Assembly: GCF_023896955.1 (NCBI RefSeq)
Contig: NZ_JAMHIW010000014.1
Coordinates: 62,001-126,000 of the forward strand
Direction: 5' to 3'
DNA from: Micromonospora sp. RHAY321
Lineage (GTDB): Bacteria > Actinomycetota > Actinomycetes > Mycobacteriales > Micromonosporaceae
DNA: 64,000 nucleotides
How positions within the stretch are numbered: the first letter of the stretch is position 1; each line of letters starts with the position of its first letter. A program made the position numbers and the translations under genes. Shown one piece after another: positions 41,600 through 49,418 of the stretch. Below the pieces are notes generated by a model. That model was not told where the DNA came from. It saw nothing but the letters and a program-made list of their open reading frames with translations, and did not search any database.

Positions 41600-44160
41600 C
41601 GCCGCACCTCCGGCAGGCCGAGCGCCACCTGCTGCCGCCGCCGACCGGCTTCGACGGGCTCGCGTTCCCGACCGCTCCGCTCGTCGTCCCGCGCGGTGGG
41701 CGTGCCGCCGCGTATCGGCACCGGCTGGCCCCGCTCCAGCGCGAAGGTGATCGACGGGTCGGGCACGTCCGGGGCGTTGACGAACGAGGTGAACCGGCGC
41801 AGGCGCTCCGGGTCGTCCAGCACGTCCCGCCACTCGTCGGAGTACGACCCGACGTGGTGGGCCATCGCCGCGTCGAGGTCGGCGCAGAGCCCCAGCGAGT
41901 CGTCGACGATCACCGCGCGCAGGTGGTCGAGGCCGCCGTCCATGGCCTCGATCCAGGCGGCGGTTCGTTGCAGCCGGTCGGCCGTGCGGATGTAGTAGAT
42001 CAGGAACCTGTCGATCAGTTGGATCAGCGCGTCCGTGGACAGGTCAGAGGCGAACAGGTCGGCGTGCCGGGGTCGGAAGCCGCCGTTGCCGCCGACGTAC
42101 AGGTTCCAGCCGGTCTCGGTGGCGATGATGCCGAAGTCCTTGCTGCGCGCCTCGGCGCACTCACGGGCGCACCCGGAGACCGCGGACTTGATCTTGTGCG
42201 GGGCGCGCAACCCCCGGTAGCGCAGTTCCAGGGCGACGGCCAGGCCCACCGAGTCCTGCACCCCGTACCGGCACCAGGTCTCGCCGACGCAGGACTTCAC
42301 CGTGCGCAGCGCCTTGCCGTACGCGTGGCCCGACTCGAAGCCCGCGTCGACCAGCCGCCGCCAGATCTGCGGCAACTGCTCCACCCGGGCCCCGAACAGG
42401 TCGATCCGCTGGCCGCCCGTGATCTTCGTGTAGAGCTTGAAGTCCCGGGCCACCTCGCCGATGACGATCAGCTTCTCCGGGGTGATCTCACCACCGGGGA
42501 TCCGGGGCACCACCGAGTAGCTGCCGTCGCGTTGCAGGTTCGCCAGGAAGTGGTCGTTGGTGTCCTGCAACGACGCCTGCTCGCCGTCGAGCACGTGCCC
42601 GGCCCCCAACGAGGCGAGGATCGACGCGACCACCGGCTTGCAGATGTCGCAGCCGCGCCCCCGGCCGTGTTCGGCGACCAGCCGGGAGAAGGTGCGGATG
42701 CGGCGTACCCGGACGATCTCGAACAGCTCGCGCCGGGTGGCGTCGAAGTGCTCGCAGAGCGCGGTGGACTGCGCCACCCCGGCCGCGTCGAGGAGCTGCT
42801 TCAGCATCGGCACACAGGAACCGCAACTGGTGCCGGCCCTGGTGCACGCCTTCAACGACGGCACGTCCGCGCAGCCACCGGCGATGGCGGCGTCCACGTC
42901 GCCCCGGGTCACCGCGTTGCACGAACACACCTGGGCGGTGGCGGGCAGGGCACCCGCGTCCGCGCCGCCGCCGTCCGGCGCGAGCAGCGCCAGCGGGGCA
43001 GCCGGCAGGGGGCCACCGACGCTGGCCCGCAACGTCGGGTACGCGCTCGCGTCGCCGACCAGCACCCCGCCGAGCAGGGTGCGCGCGTCGTCGGAGAGGA
43101 CCAGCTTGGCGTAGACCCGGGTGGCCGGGTCGGTGAACGTGACGTCCAGGCAGCCCGGGGTCGTGCCGTGCGCGTCGCCGAACGAGGCCACGTCGACGCC
43201 GAGCAGTTTCAGCTTGGTGGCGGTGTCCGCGCCCGGGAAGGTCGCCGCGCCGCCGACCAGGCGGTCCGCCACCACCTCGGCCGTCGCGTATCCCGGAGCG
43301 ACCAGGCCGTGGCAGGTGCCGTCCACCGCCGCACACTCGCCGACGGCCCAGATCCGCTCGTCGGCGCTGCGGCAGGTGTCGTCGACCAGCACCCCGCCAC
43401 GCGGTCCCAGTGTCAGGCCGGCGGCCCGGGCCAGCTCGTCCCGGGGCCGGATGCCGGCGGCCACCACCACCAGTTCCGCGTCGACGGTGCGACCGTCGGA
43501 GAGTTCCAGGGCGGCCACGGCGCCGTCGGGGCCGGGCCGGATCGCGGTGGTGGCGACCCCGAGGTGGGTCCGTACGCCCAGCTCCTCGACGTACCGGCGG
43601 AGCATCGCGCCGCCGGCCGGGTCCACCTGCACCGGCATCAGCCGGGGCGCGAACTCGACCACGTCGGTGCTCAGGCCGAGCAACCGCAGCGCGTTCGCCG
43701 CCTCCAGCCCGAGCAGCCCGCCGCCGATCACCGCACCGGCCCGCCGGCCCCGCGCGTACTCCCGGATCGCCGCCAGGTCGTCTAGCGTGCGGTAGACGAA
43801 GACCCCGGGCAGGTCCGCGCCGGGCACCGGTGGCACGAACGGGTACGACCCGGTGGCGAGCACCAGCGCGTCGTACCGGTGCTCGCCGGTGGCCGTGCTG
43901 ACCACCCGCCGGTCGCGGTCGATCGCGGTGGCCGGTTCGCCGAGGCGCAGCCGTACCCCCTCGTGCGGCGTGTGCAGGTTCAACGCGTCCGCGTCCACGC
44001 CGTCGAAGAACGCCGAGAGCCGCACCCGGTCGTACGCCGGGCGACCCTCCTCGGCGAGCACCGTCACCCGCCACCGTCCGTGCGGGTCGCGGGCGCGGAG
44101 GGCGTCCACGAAACGCTGCCCGACCATGCCGTTGCCGATGACGACCAGGTCGCCGTTCAT
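41596..44160 (-). CDS. nirB: Nitrite reductase large subunit NirB
   Basis: An 854-residue NAD(P)H-dependent siroheme nitrite reductase that makes ammonium. The N-terminal half is an FAD/NAD oxidoreductase (LVVIGNGMVGQRFVDAL; AGAVIGGGLLGLEAANAL). A BFD-like [2Fe-2S] domain follows (VCSCNAVTRGDV, CTRAGTSCGSC). The C-terminal siroheme/[4Fe-4S] domain has the ligands CVGETWC (Cx5C) and CAREC (Cx3C). ATG at 44160 follows GGAGG at good spacing. It overlaps the NasB-like gene by 4 nt and nirD by 4 nt. Confidence 0.95.
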   Translation of the reverse strand: MNGDLVVIGNGMVGQRFVDALRARDPHGRWRVTVLAEEGRPAYDRVRLSAFFDGVDADALNLHTPHEGVRLRLGEPATAIDRDRRVVSTATGEHRYDALVLATGSYPFVPPVPGADLPGVFVYRTLDDLAAIREYARGRRAGAVIGGGLLGLEAANALRLLGLSTDVVEFAPRLMPVQVDPAGGAMLRRYVEELGVRTHLGVATTAIRPGPDGAVAALELSDGRTVDAELVVVAAGIRPRDELARAAGLTLGPRGGVLVDDTCRSADERIWAVGECAAVDGTCHGLVAPGYATAEVVADRLVGGAATFPGADTATKLKLLGVDVASFGDAHGTTPGCLDVTFTDPATRVYAKLVLSDDARTLLGGVLVGDASAYPTLRASVGGPLPAAPLALLAPDGGGADAGALPATAQVCSCNAVTRGDVDAAIAGGCADVPSLKACTRAGTSCGSCVPMLKQLLDAAGVAQSTALCEHFDATRRELFEIVRVRRIRTFSRLVAEHGRGRGCDICKPVVASILASLGAGHVLDGEQASLQDTNDHFLANLQRDGSYSVVPRIPGGEITPEKLIVIGEVARDFKLYTKITGGQRIDLFGARVEQLPQIWRRLVDAGFESGHAYGKALRTVKSCVGETWCRYGVQDSVGLAVALELRYRGLRAPHKIKSAVSGCARECAEARSKDFGIIATETGWNLYVGGNGGFRPRHADLFASDLSTDALIQLIDRFLIYYIRTADRLQRTAAWIEAMDGGLDHLRAVIVDDSLGLCADLDAAMAHHVGSYSDEWRDVLDDPERLRRFTSFVNAPDVPDPSITFALERGQPVPIRGGTPTARDDERSGREREPVEAGRRRQQVALGLPEVRR

Positions 44161-45596
44161 CGCGTCACCTCCACCGAGTCTGCCTGGGAGAGCCAGTCGA
44201 CGATCCCCGCGACGGCGTCCCGGCAGCCGCCGCAGCCGGTGCCGGCCCGGGTCGCCGCCAGGACGGCGTCGACGCTCCGGGCGCCGGCGCGCCAGCACGT
44301 CACCAACGCACCCTTGGTCACGTTGTTGCACTGGCAGACCGTGGCCGCGTCCGGCATCAGCGCGGGGGATGCCGCCGGCGCCGCGACGGCGGCGCCCGAT
44401 GCCCGGCCCAGCAGCAGTGACCGCCGGTCCGCCGGGACCGGCTGGCCCCGGTCGAAGAGCTGGATCACGGTGCCGACCGCCGGGTTGTCGCCGAGCAGGA
44501 TCGCGCCGGTCAGCCGCTCGTCGTGGATGCGCAGCCGGGCGTAGGTGCCCCGGGTCGGGTCGGTGAACGTCAGCTCCTCGCCCGGCCCGCCGTCGGTGGC
44601 GTCGCCCATCGCGGCCAGGTCGATCCCGGCCGCCTTGAGCCGGGTCACCGACGGCCGGGGACGGTACCGGGCCAGCGGGTCCGCTCCGCTGAGCACCTCG
44701 GCCAGCACCCGTGCCTGGGCCCAGGCCGGCGCGACCAGCCCGGTGAGGACGCCGTCGTGCTCCGCGCAGTCGCCGATCGCGGAGATCCGCCGGTCGTTGG
44801 TGCGCAGCCGGTCGTCCACCACGACGCCACGGCGTACGACCAGGCCGGCTTCGGCGGCGAGTGCGGTGTCGGGGCGTACTCCGCAGGAGAGCACCAGCAG
44901 GTCGGCGTGGAGCGAGCGGCCGTCGGCCAGCTCGAGGCGGACGCCGGCGGAATCCGCGGCCACGCCGGTCGCCGGCACGGCCAACTGGATGCGGACACCG
45001 AGGCCGGCCAGCGTGCCGGCGAGCACCGCGCCGGCCGCCGGGTCGAGCTGACGTTCCATCAGGTGCCCGGTGGGGTGGACCACGGTGGTCGCCAGGCCTC
45101 TGGTGGCCAGCCCACGGGCGGCCTCCAGGCCGAGCAGTCCGCCGCCGAGGACCAGCGCGCTGCGCGCGCCGTCGGCGACCGCGAGGATCCGCCGGCAGTC
45201 GTCCAGGGTCCGGAACGGCACCACGCGGTGTGGCAGCTCTCCGGAGTCCAGGCCGGGCAGCGGCGGCACCGCCGCCCGGCTGCCGGTGGCAAGCACCAGG
45301 TGGTCGTAGCCGATCCGGTCGCCGTCGACGGTCCGGACCGCCCGGCCGACCCGGTCGATGCCGGTGACCGGCACGCCCGTACGCAGGTCGGTGCCGTGCC
45401 CGGCGGCCTCGGCCAGCTCCACGTCCGCCTCGCCGATCCGGCCGGCCAGCAGGGTGGAGAGCATGATCCGGTTGTACGCCCGGTGCGGTTCGGCCCCGAG
45501 CACGGTGACCTTCCGGTCGCCTCCGTGGGCGTGCAGCTCGGTGGCGAGCCGGGCGCCCGCCATCCCGTTGCCGATGATCACCACGCGCTCGGTCAT
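44157..45596 (-). CDS. nasB: NasB-like FAD oxidoreductase with [2Fe-2S] domain
   Basis: A 479-residue protein related to the N-terminal half of NirB. It has VVIIGNGMAGARLATEL (FAD), SALVLGGGLLGLEAARGL (NAD), and a C-terminal BFD-like [2Fe-2S] domain with Cys in VCQCNNVTK and GTGCGGC. It lacks the siroheme domain. Lying between nitrate reductase and nirB, it most likely passes electrons from NADH to the nitrate reductase, as NasB does in Bacillus. The gene symbol is by analogy. It overlaps both neighbours by 4 nt. Confidence 0.85.
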   Translation of the reverse strand: MTERVVIIGNGMAGARLATELHAHGGDRKVTVLGAEPHRAYNRIMLSTLLAGRIGEADVELAEAAGHGTDLRTGVPVTGIDRVGRAVRTVDGDRIGYDHLVLATGSRAAVPPLPGLDSGELPHRVVPFRTLDDCRRILAVADGARSALVLGGGLLGLEAARGLATRGLATTVVHPTGHLMERQLDPAAGAVLAGTLAGLGVRIQLAVPATGVAADSAGVRLELADGRSLHADLLVLSCGVRPDTALAAEAGLVVRRGVVVDDRLRTNDRRISAIGDCAEHDGVLTGLVAPAWAQARVLAEVLSGADPLARYRPRPSVTRLKAAGIDLAAMGDATDGGPGEELTFTDPTRGTYARLRIHDERLTGAILLGDNPAVGTVIQLFDRGQPVPADRRSLLLGRASGAAVAAPAASPALMPDAATVCQCNNVTKGALVTCWRAGARSVDAVLAATRAGTGCGGCRDAVAGIVDWLSQADSVEVTR

Positions 45597-47749
45597 GCCT
45601 TCTCCACCCGGACGGCGCAGATCTTGAACTCCGGCATGCCGGAAATCGGGTCCACGGCGTCGTTGGTGACGGAGTTGGCCCGGGCGGGGCCCGACCAGTG
45701 GAACGGCGCGAAGACCGTGTCCGGCCGGATGGTCGGGCTGAGCCGCGCCGGCGCCCGCAGGTCACCCCGCCGGGAGGTGACCCGTACCGGGTCGCCGTCG
45801 TCGATGCCGAGCCGGGCGGCCAGGTCGGGGTGCAGCTCGACGAAGGCGCCCGGGGCGGCCCGGCGCAGCGCGTCCACCCGGCGGGTCTGGGTGCCGGACT
45901 GGTACTGGGCGAGCACGCGGCCGGTGGTGAAGTGCAGCGGGTAGTCGGCGCAGACCGGCTCGGCGGCGGGGCGGTGGTCCACCGGATGGAACCGGGCCCG
46001 TCCGTCCGGGGTGGCGAACCGGTCGGTGAAGAGCCGGGGGGTGTCCGGCCCGTCCTCGGTGGGGCAGGGCCAGAAGACGCCGTCGGCGTCGTCGATCCGG
46101 GACCAGCTGATCCCGGCGTAGTCCGCCGGCCCTCCGGCGGAGGCCCGCCGCAGCTCCGCGAAGACGGCGGCCGGGTCGGTCGGGAACCGGGCCGCAGCGG
46201 TGGCGACCGGGTCCGCGGCGGCCGGTCCCGTGGCCGGTTCGGCGGCGGCCAACCGGGTTGCCAGGTCGGCGAGGATGGCCAGGTCGGTACGGACTCCCGG
46301 CGGGGGCTGGCGGAGCGCCCGGCGGCGCAGGACCCGGCCCTCCAGATTGGTCATCGTGCCGTCCTCCTCGGCCCACTGCGCGGTGGGCAGCACCACGTCG
46401 GCCAGCGCGGCGGTCTCGGAGAGCAACAGGTCGGCCACGACCAGCAGGTCGAGCCCGCGCAGCCGGCCCTCGACCCGGGCGGCCCGAGGCGCGGACACCA
46501 CCGGGTTGGAGCCGAACACCAGCAGCGCCCGTGGCCCGTCCGGAGTGCCGAGCGAGTCGAGCAACTGGTACGCCGGCACGCCCGGACCGGGCAGCTCGTC
46601 GGCCGGTACGCCCCAGACACCGGCGACGTGCTCCCGCGCGACGGGGTCGTCGATGTGCCGGTACCCGGGCAGCTGGTCGGCCTTCTGCCCGTGCTCCCGT
46701 CCACCCTGGCCGTTGCCCTGGCCGGTGAGGCAGCCGTACCCGGAGCCGGGGCGGCCGGGCAGGCCCAGGGCGAGGGCGAGGTTGACGTACGCCGTGACGG
46801 TGTCCACGCCCTTGGCGTGCTGTTCGGCCCCGCGAGCGGTGAGGATGACCGCCCGCCCGGCGGTGCCGAGGGCCCGGGCAGTCGCCTCCAGGTCGGCCAC
46901 CGGCACACCGGAGAGCTGTTCGGCGCGGGCCGGCCACCAGGCCGCCACGCTGCGCCGCACCGCCGGGAAGCCGGTGGTCCGCTCGGCCACGTACGCCTGC
47001 TCGATCCAACCCTCGGTCAGCGCGATGTGCAGCAGCGCGTTGGCGACCGCGAGGTCGGTGCCCGGCAGTGGTTGCAGGTGCAGGTCGGCCTGGCGGGCGG
47101 TGGCGGTGGCCCGGGGGTCGACCACGATGAGCCGGCCGCCGTTGCGGCGCTGCTCGGTCAGCCAGCGGACCATCGGTGGCATGGTCTCCGCCGGGTTGGC
47201 GCCGACCAGCAGCACGGTGTCGGCCCGGGCCAGGTCGGCCAGGGGGAACGGCAGTCCGCGGTCGACGCCGAAGGCGCGCAGCCCGGCGGCCGCGGCGGAG
47301 GACATGCAGAACCGTCCGTTGTAGTCGATGTGCCGGGTGCGCAGCGCGATCCGGGCGAACTTCCCCAGCGTGTACGCCTTCTCGTTGGTCAGCCCACCGC
47401 CGCCGAACACGGCGACCGCGTCCCGGCCGGACTCGCGCTGGATGGCACGGATGCCGGTGACGATCCGGTCGAGCGCGGCGTCCCAGGTCGCGGGGCGCAG
47501 CTCGCCGGTGTGCGGGTCGCGCAGCAACGGGGTGGTCAGCCGCTCCGGGTGGTCGAGCAGCTCGGCGGCGGTCCAGCCCTTCTGGCAGAGCCCGCCCCGG
47601 TTGGTGGGGAACTGGCGGGGAAGCACCGTCACCGCGCCGGCGTCCTCGCGCAGCACCATCCCGCACTGCAGGGCGCAGTACGGGCAGTGCGTCGCGACCT
47701 CCCGGGGTGGACGCCCCGGTCGCGTTGCCAACCGCGCACCGTCTGTCAT
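45593..47749 (-). CDS. nasA: Assimilatory nitrate reductase, molybdopterin catalytic subunit
   Basis: A 718-residue cytoplasmic molybdoenzyme reducing nitrate to nitrite. The N-terminal [4Fe-4S] ligands are CPYCALQC and GGLCQKGW. The molybdenum pterin region includes YNGRFCMSSAAAAGLRAFG with the Cys expected to ligate Mo, then VLLVGANPAETMPP. The C-terminal dinucleotide-binding domain has HFTTGRVLAQYQSGTQTRR. There is no C-terminal BFD domain; the NasB-like neighbour supplies one. The symbol follows the actinobacterial nas usage and varies between species. The ATG at 47749 appears leaderless, directly downstream of a GlnR-like box. Confidence 0.92.
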   Translation of the reverse strand: MTDGARLATRPGRPPREVATHCPYCALQCGMVLREDAGAVTVLPRQFPTNRGGLCQKGWTAAELLDHPERLTTPLLRDPHTGELRPATWDAALDRIVTGIRAIQRESGRDAVAVFGGGGLTNEKAYTLGKFARIALRTRHIDYNGRFCMSSAAAAGLRAFGVDRGLPFPLADLARADTVLLVGANPAETMPPMVRWLTEQRRNGGRLIVVDPRATATARQADLHLQPLPGTDLAVANALLHIALTEGWIEQAYVAERTTGFPAVRRSVAAWWPARAEQLSGVPVADLEATARALGTAGRAVILTARGAEQHAKGVDTVTAYVNLALALGLPGRPGSGYGCLTGQGNGQGGREHGQKADQLPGYRHIDDPVAREHVAGVWGVPADELPGPGVPAYQLLDSLGTPDGPRALLVFGSNPVVSAPRAARVEGRLRGLDLLVVADLLLSETAALADVVLPTAQWAEEDGTMTNLEGRVLRRRALRQPPPGVRTDLAILADLATRLAAAEPATGPAAADPVATAAARFPTDPAAVFAELRRASAGGPADYAGISWSRIDDADGVFWPCPTEDGPDTPRLFTDRFATPDGRARFHPVDHRPAAEPVCADYPLHFTTGRVLAQYQSGTQTRRVDALRRAAPGAFVELHPDLAARLGIDDGDPVRVTSRRGDLRAPARLSPTIRPDTVFAPFHWSGPARANSVTNDAVDPISGMPEFKICAVRVEKA

Positions 47750-47757
47750 GTCGGGAA

Positions 47758-47811
47758 AGCGTGCCGTCGGGCGGTTTCCGGTCCGGGTCCCTTCTGTTTC
47801 GGTCCTGTCAA
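47758..47811 (-). promoter_or_regulatory. GlnR-like box and promoter of the nitrate assimilation operon
   Basis: Reading the minus strand from 47811 down: TTGAC-6 nt-GAAAC-6 nt-GACCC-6 nt-GAAAC (47811-47774). This is the a-b-a-b half-site pattern with 11-bp spacing known for actinobacterial GlnR (GTnAC-n6-GAAAC). Three of four half-sites fit well. CACGCT at 47763-47758 could be the -10 element, eight bases before the ATG. The box would then be centred at about -42 to -44, where activators of this family bind. Confidence 0.65.
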
Positions 47812-47867
47812 GTGGGCCTCACACCGCACCGGGGCAGGGGGAACGGTCGCGGGACGGCACCTTGGCC

Positions 47868-47890
47868 TAGAATATGAGAAAACTGTCTCA
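47868..47890 (+). promoter_or_regulatory. -10 element and inverted-repeat operator of the methyltransferase gene
   Basis: TAGAAT (47868-47873) is immediately followed by the perfect inverted repeat TGAGA-6 nt-TCTCA (47875-47890) in an unusually A+T-rich stretch. The repeat would cover the transcription start, as expected for a repressor operator. The regulator is not identified and no -35 is clear. Confidence 0.4.
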
Positions 47891-47907
47891 ACAATTGGGA
47901 GAGTGCG

Positions 47908-48600
47908 ATGAGTGTGGCGGACGCCTTCGACGCGGTGGCCGGCAGCTACGACGAGGCCCGCCGACGGCTGGTGCCCTGCTTCGACGCCTTCTACGGCACC
48001 GCCGTGCAGGTGGCCACGCCACCACTGCGCGCCGCGCTCGCCGCCGGTCGTACCCCGGAGGTGCTGGACCTGGGCGCCGGCACCGGCCTGCTCTCGCTGC
48101 TGCTCGCCGCCGCCGTGCCGGGGGTGCGGCTGACCCTTGTGGACGCCGCTCCGGCGATGCTCGCCCGCGCCGCCGACGAGCTGAACGCCCGGTCCGTGCC
48201 GCACCGCACGGTGCGGGCCGACCTGGCCGACCCGCTGCCGGCCGGCCGGTACGACGCGGTGGTCAGCGCGCTGGCGATCCACCACCTGGACGACGCCGGC
48301 AAGCGTGCCCTCTACCGGCGGGCGGCCGCCGCGCTGGCGCCCGGCGGGGTGTTCGTCAACGCCGAGCAGGTCGCCGGCCCGACGCCGGCCCTGGACCGGC
48401 GCTACGACGAGGTGTGGACCGCGCGGATCACCGAGCTGGGCTCGGACCCGGCCGAGATCGCGGCCGCCCGGGAGCGGATGCGACACGACCGGCCGGCGAC
48501 CGTGGCCGACCAGTGCCGGTGGCTCACCGAGGCCGGCCTGGTCGACGTCGACTGCTTCTTCAAGGAGTGGCGTTTCGCGGTGCTCGGCGGCCGGGCCTGA
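47908..48600 (+). CDS. Class I SAM-dependent methyltransferase
   Basis: A 230-residue methyltransferase. It has VLDLGAGTGLLSLLLAAAV (SAM motif I, about residues 50-68), the acidic end of strand 2 in LTLVDAAPAM, and YDAVVSALAIHHLDD (motif IV). The fold resembles small-molecule methyltransferases of the Methyltransf_25 type; the substrate is unknown. ATG at 47908 has GGGAGAG upstream. It is divergent from the nitrate operon and separated from it by 158 bp carrying the GlnR-like box and a separate inverted repeat. There is no evidence that it belongs to nitrogen metabolism. Confidence 0.82.
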   Translation: MSVADAFDAVAGSYDEARRRLVPCFDAFYGTAVQVATPPLRAALAAGRTPEVLDLGAGTGLLSLLLAAAVPGVRLTLVDAAPAMLARAADELNARSVPHRTVRADLADPLPAGRYDAVVSALAIHHLDDAGKRALYRRAAAALAPGGVFVNAEQVAGPTPALDRRYDEVWTARITELGSDPAEIAAARERMRHDRPATVADQCRWLTEAGLVDVDCFFKEWRFAVLGGRA

Positions 48601-48677
48601 CGGTGGCGACGGGCCGGGTGCCGGAAACATCACCGGAGTGCTTTTCGACGCCTGCGGTGGGCTGACGGCATTCATGG

Positions 48678-48707
48678 ATGACTGACAGTCATACCACTGG
48701 GTAGTCT
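48678..48707 (+). promoter_or_regulatory. Palindromic operator and leaderless promoter of the mazEF-like pair
   Basis: A perfect 15-bp palindrome, ATGACTG-A-CAGTCAT (48678-48692), lies just upstream of the -10 TAGTCT (48702-48707), itself seven bases before the antitoxin ATG. The half-site ATGACTG recurs exactly at the start codon (48715-48721). This is the arrangement expected for autorepression by the antitoxin or antitoxin-toxin complex. Confidence 0.6.
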
Positions 48708-48714
48708 CAGCGGC

Positions 48715-48972
48715 ATGACTGCCAAGGTGACCCTGTCGTTCACAGACGAGACGATCGAGGAGGCCAGGCGGTTCGCCAAGCGCGAGGGGCTGTCGCTCTC
48801 CGCGTGGATGGACCAGGCCGCCCGCGAGAAGGCACTGCGCGAGGTCTTCACCGCGCACGCCGCCGCCGTGGGCCGCGCCGGTCTGGACCTGGAATCCGCC
48901 GCCCTCGCCGATGCCCGCGAGGTGGGCATGGTCGACGACCTGCTCTTCCGCGGCAGGCCGCGTGCTGCGTAG
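48715..48972 (+). CDS. MazE-like ribbon-helix-helix antitoxin
   Basis: An 85-residue protein with an N-terminal ribbon-helix-helix pattern (KVTLSFTDETIEEARRFAKREGLSLSAWMDQAAREKAL). The acidic/hydrophobic C-terminal half (ESAALADAREVGMVDDLLF) would bind the toxin. ATG at 48715 appears leaderless. It overlaps the toxin gene by 11 nt, the usual antitoxin-first order. The palindrome upstream supports self-repression. Confidence 0.82.
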   Translation: MTAKVTLSFTDETIEEARRFAKREGLSLSAWMDQAAREKALREVFTAHAAAVGRAGLDLESAALADAREVGMVDDLLFRGRPRAA

Positions 48973-49255
48973 AGGTGAGATCTGGCGCATCGAGGGCGCT
49001 CGGGAACGCCTCGGACTCGTGATCAGCTCGGACGTCTACAACTCCACCGACGTGCCCATCGTGATCGTGGTGGAGGTGGTCGAGGAGTCGCTGCTGCGCG
49101 ACTCTCCGCTCGCCGTGTCGATGGGCCGGTACGTGGTGATGCCCGACCGGCTCTCCTCCCCGATGAAGAAGTGGTTCACCGACTGCGTGGACGTCGCCGA
49201 CACCGACACCATGCTCCGCGTCGGCCGCGCGCTGCGCATCCTCCAGCAGCTCTGA
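48962..49255 (+). CDS. MazF/PemK-family toxin
   Basis: A 97-residue protein of the MazF/PemK endoribonuclease family, with the N-terminal RRGEIWRI, LGLVISSDVYNSTDVPIVIVVEV and a later CVDVADTDTMLRVGRAL. These toxins cut mRNA at short sequences when the antitoxin is degraded. GTG at 48962 gives the family's normal N-terminus; the longer open frame to 48911 lies within the antitoxin gene. The Arg in the EIWRI loop and the SS(D) motif of active members are present, so it is probably functional. Confidence 0.82.
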   Translation: MLRRGEIWRIEGARERLGLVISSDVYNSTDVPIVIVVEVVEESLLRDSPLAVSMGRYVVMPDRLSSPMKKWFTDCVDVADTDTMLRVGRALRILQQL

Positions 49256-49331
49256 GCGCCGCCGCCGCTGCCCGCCCAGCCCCGTCCGCACGCCAGCCTC
49301 ACCACCGCCGCCGGGCCGCGGTGCGGCCCCC

Positions 49332-49385
49332 GTTTCCCCACCGACCCGCGACGGGCACTGCCCGGTAACCCGGTGTTCCTAGCGT
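49332..49385 (+). promoter_or_regulatory. Weak GlnR-like box and -10 before narK
   Basis: GTTTC (49332-49336) and GTAAC (49365-49369) lie 33 bp apart with 11-bp-phased intermediate pentamers GACCC and GGCAC. Seen from the other strand this is GTTAC...GAAAC, but the two middle half-sites fit poorly. TAGCGT at 49380-49385 is a possible -10. The box centre would be about 42 bp before the start point, as at the nas operon. The remaining gap from 49256 shows nothing else. Confidence 0.35.
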
Positions 49386-49418
49386 TCCCCCTGGTCACAT
49401 CGACGAGGAGGAGCCACC

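Noticed and set aside
41600..45765. Single large fused nitrite reductase reading frame
   Set aside because: The frame stays open upstream of nirB only as a shadow of the NasB-like gene; nirB starts at the ATG at 44160 with a good ribosome site.
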